In this document: in pieces, positions 4,166-8,755 of the stretch
Position numbering within the stretch: the stretch's first letter is position 1
Layout: every line of letters starts with the position of its first letter
Source of the DNA: Thermoleophilia bacterium
GTDB lineage: Bacteria; Actinomycetota; Thermoleophilia; Gaiellales; SKUG01
Direction: 5' to 3'
Length of the DNA: 8,755 bases
Assembly (NCBI GenBank): GCA_020438525.1
Contig: JAGQUL010000277.1
Location: 1-8,755 of the forward strand
The notes under the pieces: generated by a model
Databases searched by the model: none
Told to the model about the DNA's origin: nothing
What the model saw: the letters and a program-made list of their open reading frames with translations, nothing else
Position numbers and translations under genes: made by a program

Positions 4166-4904
4166 CGAACTCCTGCGCCCAGTAGGTGCGACCGCTGCTC
4201 GAGGTGACGTAGCTCACGCCCATCTGCCGGTAGTTCGGGTCGAGGATGTTGCGCCGGTGGCCCGGGCTCGCCATCCACTCGCGCACGACCTGCTCGGGCG
4301 TGGTCTGGCCGGTGGCGACGTTCTCGCCCCACGACTTGCGGAAGCCCTCGGCGCGAATGCGCTCGCCCGGGTCGCCGTCGCCGATTCCGTCGTGCGCCAT
4401 CTTGCCGACGATCGCCATGTGGTCGGCGTGCTTCTCGGCGGCGTTGTCGAGCGTGCCGCTGTAGACGACCGGGCTCAGGCCGTACTTCGCCCGCTCCTGG
4501 TTGATCAGCTCGAGCACGCGCTGCTCGAACGCGCTGTCTTCCTTGCCGCTCGACTTCGTGGTCGATGCGACCTTGGCGACGAACTGCTTCTTGGTCGCCG
4601 CCTGGCCCTGCACGCCGGCAACGCCGTGGCTGAGCGAGTTCATGAGGCCCTGAACCGCCTCGCCAAGCTTCTTGACCGCGGCAGCAAGCGACTTCAGCGC
4701 CGACTGCAGGTCGGTGCCGCCACCGATCGCCGACGCACCATCCACGGCGCCCTCGGGCCCGCCACCCTTCGCGTCCGGCATGCCGCCGCCGCTCTCACCA
4801 GCAACCTTCGTGGGCGCGCCGCTGGCGCCTGCGACGGATGTCGCGGCGACCTTGGCGGGCGCTCCGCCGCCGGCTGCTCCTGCTACTGATGTGATTCCGC
4901 ACAT
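4158..4904 (-). CDS. CAP (SCP/YkwD-like) domain protein
   Basis: The product is 248 aa. Residues about 123-247 form a CAP domain with the bacterial YkwD pattern: EQRVLELINQERAKYGLSPV, KHADHM (158-163), MAHDG (169-173), RIRAEGF, GENVATG (193-199) and W..SPGHRRNILDP (210-223). His159 or His162, His171, Glu194 and His216 are the cavity-type residues. Such domains are usually secreted and wall-associated, with roles proposed in peptidoglycan or lipid binding. The N-terminus is odd. There is no signal peptide, but there is a Gly/Ala-rich tract with an internal repeat (TSVAGAAGGGAPAKVA at 5-20, TSVAGASGAPTKVA at 22-35), then an amphipathic helix about 64-95. The ATG at 4904 has only GGGGAC about 12 nt upstream, so the start is less certain than the domain. 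Downstream of smpB by 155 bp, it may have its own promoter. Confidence 0.85.
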   Translation of the reverse strand: MCGITSVAGAAGGGAPAKVAATSVAGASGAPTKVAGESGGGMPDAKGGGPEGAVDGASAIGGGTDLQSALKSLAAAVKKLGEAVQGLMNSLSHGVAGVQGQAATKKQFVAKVASTTKSSGKEDSAFEQRVLELINQERAKYGLSPVVYSGTLDNAAEKHADHMAIVGKMAHDGIGDGDPGERIRAEGFRKSWGENVATGQTTPEQVVREWMASPGHRRNILDPNYRQMGVSYVTSSSGRTYWAQEFGA

Positions 4905-5059
4905 GTTGGTGGTCCGTCCCCTTGCATCCGTCACGCACCCCTTCCGTGCGCATCCGGACAAATGTCCCCGCTTCCAGTGAACACCGGGTTGCGGCAACTG
5001 GCAAGGGGGAAACGTCGAGCATCCGTCAGGGAGGCGACGACGAAGCGGCCGGTCGACCG
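4905..5059. promoter_or_regulatory. smpB-CAP gene intergenic region with two dyads
   Basis: There is no gene here. Two perfect dyads are present: GGACA-AA-TGTCC (4956-4967) and GTTGC-G-GCAAC (4988-4998). Both lie 50-95 bp upstream of the CAP-gene ATG, where operators would be expected. The first resembles GGGAC-AG-GTCCC in the leader of the convergent small gene (3860-3871), so co-regulation is possible. No U-tract terminator for smpB is seen. Confidence 0.35.
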
Positions 5060-5539
5060 TCAGCGGCGGTCCTTGAGCTCGCGATCGATCTGTCGCTGCA
5101 CGTCGCGCTTGGCGATCGTCTGGCGCTTGTCGCCGCGGTCCTTGCCCTTGGCGACACCGATCGAGAGCTTCGCGCGGCCGTCGCGGAAGTAGAGCGCGAG
5201 CGGCACGATCGTGTGGCCCTTGCGCGTGGTGTGGACGTGCAGGTCGTCGATCTCGCGACGGTGCAGCAGCAGCTTGCGGGTCCGTGCTGGCTCGTGGTTG
5301 AACACGTTCCCCTGCTCGTACGTGGAGATGTTCATGCCGTACACGAACGCCTCCCCGTCGTCGATCCGCACGTACGCCTCGCGGATCGCCGCCTTGCCTG
5401 CGCGCAGCGACTTGACCTCGGTACCGGTCAGCGCGAGACCTGCCTCGAGCTCCTCGATGATGAAGAAGTCGTGTCGGGCCTTGGGGTTCTCGGCGACGAT
5501 CTTTCGTCCGTCGCCCTGCTGTCGCTTCGCTGCTGCCAT
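5060..5539 (-). CDS. smpB: SsrA-binding protein SmpB
   Basis: The 159-aa cytosolic RNA-binding protein carries alanyl-tmRNA to stalled ribosomes and mimics the anticodon arm in the A site. Family landmarks run the full length: the N-terminal KIVAENPKARHDFFI, TGTEVKSLRAGKA (38-50), EAFVYGMNI, the basic NHEPARTRKLLLHRREI (81-97), GHTIVPLALYF and GVAKGKDRGDKRQTIAKRD (128-146), and a charged helical tail that reaches the decoding centre. Length is normal. The ATG at 5539 follows rnr by 23 nt, with only a weak AGG-type site about 11 nt upstream, so it is probably translated from the rnr transcript. Its RNA partner ssrA lies 2.3 kb downstream on the same strand, beyond three accessory genes. Confidence 0.97.
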   Translation of the reverse strand: MAAAKRQQGDGRKIVAENPKARHDFFIIEELEAGLALTGTEVKSLRAGKAAIREAYVRIDDGEAFVYGMNISTYEQGNVFNHEPARTRKLLLHRREIDDLHVHTTRKGHTIVPLALYFRDGRAKLSIGVAKGKDRGDKRQTIAKRDVQRQIDRELKDRR

Positions 5540-5562
5540 CGAGCAGCAAGCCTACCTGCGCA

Positions 5563-7395
5563 TCAGCGCGAGCGACGCCGTCGGTAGCGGTTGCCGCCGC
5601 CGCCACGATGCTGCGACCGTCGCCGCTCGCGCTCGGGTGGCACCAGGCGCAGGTCGACCTTTCCGGTCGAGCGGTCGACGCGGTCGACGTAGACGACGAT
5701 CTGGTCGCCGAGTCGCCAGCGGTGCCCGCTGCGGGTGCCGACCATCGCGAGCCCCATGTCGTCGAGCTGGTAGCGCTCGTCGGGGCTGATCGTTCGTGCG
5801 GGCACGAATCCTTCGTAGACGCCACCGAAGCGCACGAACATGCCGGCGGCGATCAGGCCGTTCACCTCGCCGGCCCAGCGCCCCGTGCCGTCGTCGCCTG
5901 CGTCGGTACCCGTGTGAAGCCGACGATGGAGCAGGTACGCGAGCGTGATCTTGTCGGCCCGTCGCTCGAGCTGTTGCAGCTCCCGCTCCACTGCGCTCAC
6001 GTGCTGTGCGATCTCCGCGATGTCGTCGCTCGCAACGGGCTCGTCGCTCGCGCCGATCAGCTGCAGCAGCGAGCGATGGTTCACGAGATCGGGATACCGT
6101 CGGATCGGCGACGTGAAGTGGGCGTACGAGTGGGTCGCAAGCCCCGAGTGCGGCCCGGATCGTGCCCGGTAGACGGCCTGCTGCAGCGCGCGCAGCACGC
6201 GTGGCGCGAAGGTCACGCGTCCGCGGCGAGCGCTCTCGGCGTAGCGCTGTGCACGCTTCGCGGCCTCGCTCGCGAGCTGGGCTGCGTCGGCGCCGCCGAA
6301 CGACTCGGGCAGCGGCGGCGTGGGCACGCCGAGCTGCTCGAACGTACGCATTAAGGCCTCGATCGCTGCCGGATCGGGGTGATCGTGGATGCGCCAGATC
6401 CCGGGCGCGCCGGCCTGTGCGAGGCGCTGGCCGACCGCATCGTTGGCGACGAGCATGCACTCCTCCACGAGCCGGTGCGATCGTGACTCGGGCGCCATGC
6501 GTGCGTCCTCGGGGTGGTCGTCGCCGATCGTGAACTCCACGTCGGGCAGTGCCATGTCGAGCGCGCCGCGCTGCATGCGCCGGTCGCGCAGCAGGCGGGT
6601 GATTCCGTCGAGGCCATGGAGCAGCTCGTCGATCACGGGATGGATCGCGCCGCCGCGCTCGAGCAGGTCGTCGACCTGGTCGTAGCTGAGCCGACGGGCG
6701 CTGCGCACCACGGTCCGCGCGAACCGAACCCGCACGACGCTGCCGTCGGTGTCGAGATCGGCGCAGACGCTCACGCAGCCGCGATCGACGCCGGGTCGCA
6801 GGCTGCACAGGTCGCTCGAAAGGGCGTGCGGAAGCATCGGTGCGACCGTGCCGGGCACGTACGCGCTCATCGCCCGGTCGATCGCTTCCAGGTCGATCGG
6901 CGAACCAGTCGGGACGTACGCCGACACGTCGGCGATGTGCACCCACAGCTTCCACGCATGGTCGTCGGCGTCGGCCGGCTGGATGCCGATCGCGTCGTCG
7001 AAGTCCTTCGCGGTCGGAGGGTCGATCGTCACGATCAGGTCGCTGCGACGGTCCTCGCGGGTGTCGAGGAACGGGATCTCGGTGGGTAGCTCGTCGAGCT
7101 GTCGGGCGATCTCGGGCGACGGTTCGCCGAGCGCGTGTCCGGGAGCGGGATCGGGGCCGAGCAGGCCCTCTTCTGCAAGGAGCCCGCGCATGACCGCGTG
7201 GATCGAATCGACCGATCCGAGCACCTCCACGACGCGTCCGACGTTGCGGGCGCCCGCCTGCACGAGCGCGAGCTGGCCGATGTCGTCGACGTGGTGCTTG
7301 GCGTTGCCGAGCGAGATCGTCGCCCCGGGCTCGAACCACGGGTGCGCAGCGACGTACCGGGCGTGCTTGACGAGCTGGCAGCAGACGAGGCTCAC
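5563..7395 (-). CDS. rnr: Ribonuclease R (RNB-family 3'-5' exoribonuclease)
   Basis: The product is 610 aa. RNase R degrades structured RNA from the 3' end in the cytoplasm and clears non-stop mRNA together with tmRNA/SmpB. The N-terminus holds a cold-shock-like OB part (about 15-75). The RNB catalytic domain (about 115-440) shows TIDPPTAKDFDDAIGI (123-138) with metal-binding Asp125, 131, 133 and 134, then WVHIADVSAYV (151-161) and HFTSPIRRYPDLVNHR (426-441). A C-terminal S1 domain (about 508-585) ends in an Arg-rich tail. It is shorter than E. coli RNase R (over 800 aa), lacking a helix-turn-helix and one cold-shock domain, as in many actinobacterial versions. The start is a GTG at 7395; an in-frame TAG just upstream excludes an earlier start. 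It lies 26 nt after ftsX. Confidence 0.95.
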   Translation of the reverse strand: MSLVCCQLVKHARYVAAHPWFEPGATISLGNAKHHVDDIGQLALVQAGARNVGRVVEVLGSVDSIHAVMRGLLAEEGLLGPDPAPGHALGEPSPEIARQLDELPTEIPFLDTREDRRSDLIVTIDPPTAKDFDDAIGIQPADADDHAWKLWVHIADVSAYVPTGSPIDLEAIDRAMSAYVPGTVAPMLPHALSSDLCSLRPGVDRGCVSVCADLDTDGSVVRVRFARTVVRSARRLSYDQVDDLLERGGAIHPVIDELLHGLDGITRLLRDRRMQRGALDMALPDVEFTIGDDHPEDARMAPESRSHRLVEECMLVANDAVGQRLAQAGAPGIWRIHDHPDPAAIEALMRTFEQLGVPTPPLPESFGGADAAQLASEAAKRAQRYAESARRGRVTFAPRVLRALQQAVYRARSGPHSGLATHSYAHFTSPIRRYPDLVNHRSLLQLIGASDEPVASDDIAEIAQHVSAVERELQQLERRADKITLAYLLHRRLHTGTDAGDDGTGRWAGEVNGLIAAGMFVRFGGVYEGFVPARTISPDERYQLDDMGLAMVGTRSGHRWRLGDQIVVYVDRVDRSTGKVDLRLVPPERERRRSQHRGGGGNRYRRRRSR

Positions 7396-7421
7396 GGCGT
7401 GAGCCTATCCGGCGCTGCGGA

Positions 7422-8312
7422 TCAGGTCTTGAGGTACTTGCGCATGCTCGACGCGGAGCCGAACATGCCGAGCGCGATGCCCAGCACCAGCAGGCCGAGC
7501 GCGATCACCGCGGTCGGCACGTTTCCGCCCGAGGAGGCGATGCCGTCGGAGTCGACGATGTTGCCGAATGCGCTCGAGAGCACCTTGATCGCGCCGAACA
7601 CGGCGATCATGGCGAGCACGGCGGCGAACACGCCACAGAGGAAGCCCTCGATCATGAACGGCATGCGCACGAAGCCGTTGGATGCGCCGACGAGCTTCAT
7701 GACCTCGATCTCGCGACGGCGGCTGTAGATCGACAGGCGGATCGTGTTGGCGACGAGCACGGTGGCGGCGATCAGGATGCCGATGCCGATCGCGAACATC
7801 GCGACGGTGACGATCTGGATCACGTTGATCGCCTTCTCGGCCTTCTCGCCGCCGGTGCCGACATCGTCGACTCCCGGCTGGCCCTGCATCGTCTTGGCGA
7901 CTGCGGACATCTGCGTCGGGTCCTTCAGCTTCGCGTCGAGCGACGCCGGGAAGGGGTTGCCGGGCAGGTTCTCCATCACGCCGGGCGTGTCCTTGAACAG
8001 CTTGCGGGCACGCTCGAGCGCGTCCTGCTTGCTCACGAACTCGACGTTGTCGACGAGCGAGTTGCGCTCCAGGTCGATGCGCAGTGCGTTGACCTGCTCG
8101 TCGGTGGCGGTCTCCTTGAGGAAGACCTTGACGATGCCGGCCTGCTGCTGGATCTCCGAGCCCTTGGATCGGGCCCAGGTGAAGCCCGCAGCGGTCACGC
8201 CAACGATCATGAGCGCGACGAGCATCGCGATGACCGCGGCGAACGACGTGGCCTTGTTGGTCGAGAGCGAGCGGAACGCCTCGGAGAAGTAGAAGCCCAT
8301 TCGGGTGCGCAT
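7422..8312 (-). CDS. ftsX: Cell-division protein FtsX (permease-like subunit)
   Basis: The 296-aa inner-membrane protein pairs with the ATPase FtsE and transmits its state to periplasmic or extracellular peptidoglycan hydrolases during septation. Four membrane segments are visible: about 22-47, 164-190, 217-243 and 266-287. The first is followed by the extracellular loop (about 48-160, with KVFLKETATDEQVNALRIDL and VEFVSKQDALERA) that binds partner hydrolases in other species. The cytoplasmic RREIEVMKLVGASNGFVRMPFMIEG (199-223) is the typical FtsX coupling stretch. Length matches the family. The ATG at 8312 is one base after the ftsE stop (TGA-C-ATG), so translation is probably coupled. Confidence 0.97.
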   Translation of the reverse strand: MRTRMGFYFSEAFRSLSTNKATSFAAVIAMLVALMIVGVTAAGFTWARSKGSEIQQQAGIVKVFLKETATDEQVNALRIDLERNSLVDNVEFVSKQDALERARKLFKDTPGVMENLPGNPFPASLDAKLKDPTQMSAVAKTMQGQPGVDDVGTGGEKAEKAINVIQIVTVAMFAIGIGILIAATVLVANTIRLSIYSRRREIEVMKLVGASNGFVRMPFMIEGFLCGVFAAVLAMIAVFGAIKVLSSAFGNIVDSDGIASSGGNVPTAVIALGLLVLGIALGMFGSASSMRKYLKT

Positions 8313-8313
8313 G

Positions 8314-8755
8314 TCAGCGAACCTCCGGACCGGTCGGGTCGTCGGGGTTGATGGCGGGGAACACCCCGGTCGTGCCGGGCACGTGGCCGCTCACCGACGG
8401 GAACTGGCTCGTGTTCTGGCCCAGTCCGATGTCGCGGGCGACGCTGTCCTCGTATCCACCGCGAGCCTGGTCGCGGACGAGGCGGCCGCCCTCGAGCTGG
8501 ATCACGCGCTTGCGGAGCCGGTCGACGATCCCGGTGTCGTGGGTGGCGACGATCACGGTGGTGCCGCCTTCGCGGTTGATGCGAAGCAGCAGGTCCATGA
8601 TGCCGAGCGACGTCTCGGGGTCGAGGTTGCCGGTCGGCTCGTCGGCGATCAGCAGAAGCGGCCGGTTCACGAACGCACGGGCAATGGCCAACCGCTGCTG
8701 CTCGCCACCGGACAGTTCCGCAGGCATCCGATTGGCATTGCCGGAGAGCACGAAC
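8314..8755 (-). CDS. ftsE: Cell-division ATP-binding protein FtsE (partial, 5' end off window)
   Basis: The last ~146 residues are present; the Walker A half lies beyond the window edge. The visible ABC ATPase motifs are the signature [15 protein letters not shown], Walker [15 protein letters not shown] with catalytic Glu, and the switch His in VIVATHD. After the core there is an actinobacterial-style tail ([13 protein letters not shown] and on to PTGPEVR) of about 50 residues. The frame is open to 8755 with no start in the right place: the GTG at 8751 is internal ([11 protein letters not shown] fits the family). FtsE powers the FtsEX complex that regulates cell-wall hydrolysis at the septum. 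It is coupled to ftsX. Confidence 0.95.
   Translation of the reverse strand, partial: FVLSGNANRMPAELSGGEQQRLAIARAFVNRPLLLIADEPTGNLDPETSLGIMDLLLRINREGGTTVIVATHDTGIVDRLRKRVIQLEGGRLVRDQARGGYEDSVARDIGLGQNTSQFPSVSGHVPGTTGVFPAINPDDPTGPEVR

Noticed and set aside
4977..4998. LexA/SOS box near GAACACCGGGTT
   Set aside because: It does not fit the actinobacterial GAAC-N4-GTTC pattern; the second half-site is shifted.
4905..5825. Upstream extension of the CAP-gene frame across smpB
   Set aside because: The frame is open only because of GC bias; that part overlaps smpB on the same strand and has low-complexity Arg/Ser composition.
5552..7339. Long minus-strand open frame overlapping rnr in another frame
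   Set aside because: The translation is extremely Arg-rich, typical of an off-frame reading in GC-rich DNA; the rnr frame has all RNB motifs.

Overview
The window is high-GC and carries the order ftsE-ftsX-rnr-smpB on the minus strand, followed further along the same strand by ssrA (tmRNA). This points to Actinomycetota. An RNase R gene wedged between ftsX and smpB, and the sequence style of FtsE/FtsX, fit Thermoleophilia (Solirubrobacterales-like) best. The lineage call is inference from gene order and recalled families, not from a search.

Layout, right to left as transcribed: 8755-5060 is a tight minus-strand housekeeping operon. ftsE (5' end cut by the window edge) is followed by ftsX with one base between stop and start, then rnr (26-nt gap) and smpB (23-nt gap). 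FtsE/FtsX form the divisome ABC-type complex that controls peptidoglycan hydrolysis. RNase R and SmpB work with tmRNA in trans-translation and decay of non-stop mRNA.

4904-3014 is a 2.3 kb accessory block between smpB and ssrA. It holds a CAP/SCP-domain protein (minus), and two plus-strand genes for glycine-zipper hydrophobic proteins that appear related to each other; the larger one ends in a peptidoglycan-binding domain. None has a conventional Sec signal peptide. The intergenic parts are rich in hairpins, including a 20-bp near-perfect one at 3721-3765.

2756-2382 is ssrA, with a complete tRNA-like domain, a readable tag (ATHTDEHMLAMAA) and a Rho-independent terminator.

2384-1 is an apparent small genomic islet attached to the ssrA 3' end. 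A 25-bp exact copy of the ssrA 3' end (T arm plus most of the acceptor strand) lies at 1-25, and the original lies at 2385-2409. Between them are a Fic-domain protein with an AbiEi-like N-terminus, four 24-bp tandem repeats directly upstream of it, and a DUF3024 gene read the other way. Inverted copies of the core octamer lie 72-75 bp inside each end, as expected if a circular form carried arm sites around the core. No integrase is present inside the islet. The window begins inside the left repeat, so the true outer border cannot be seen.
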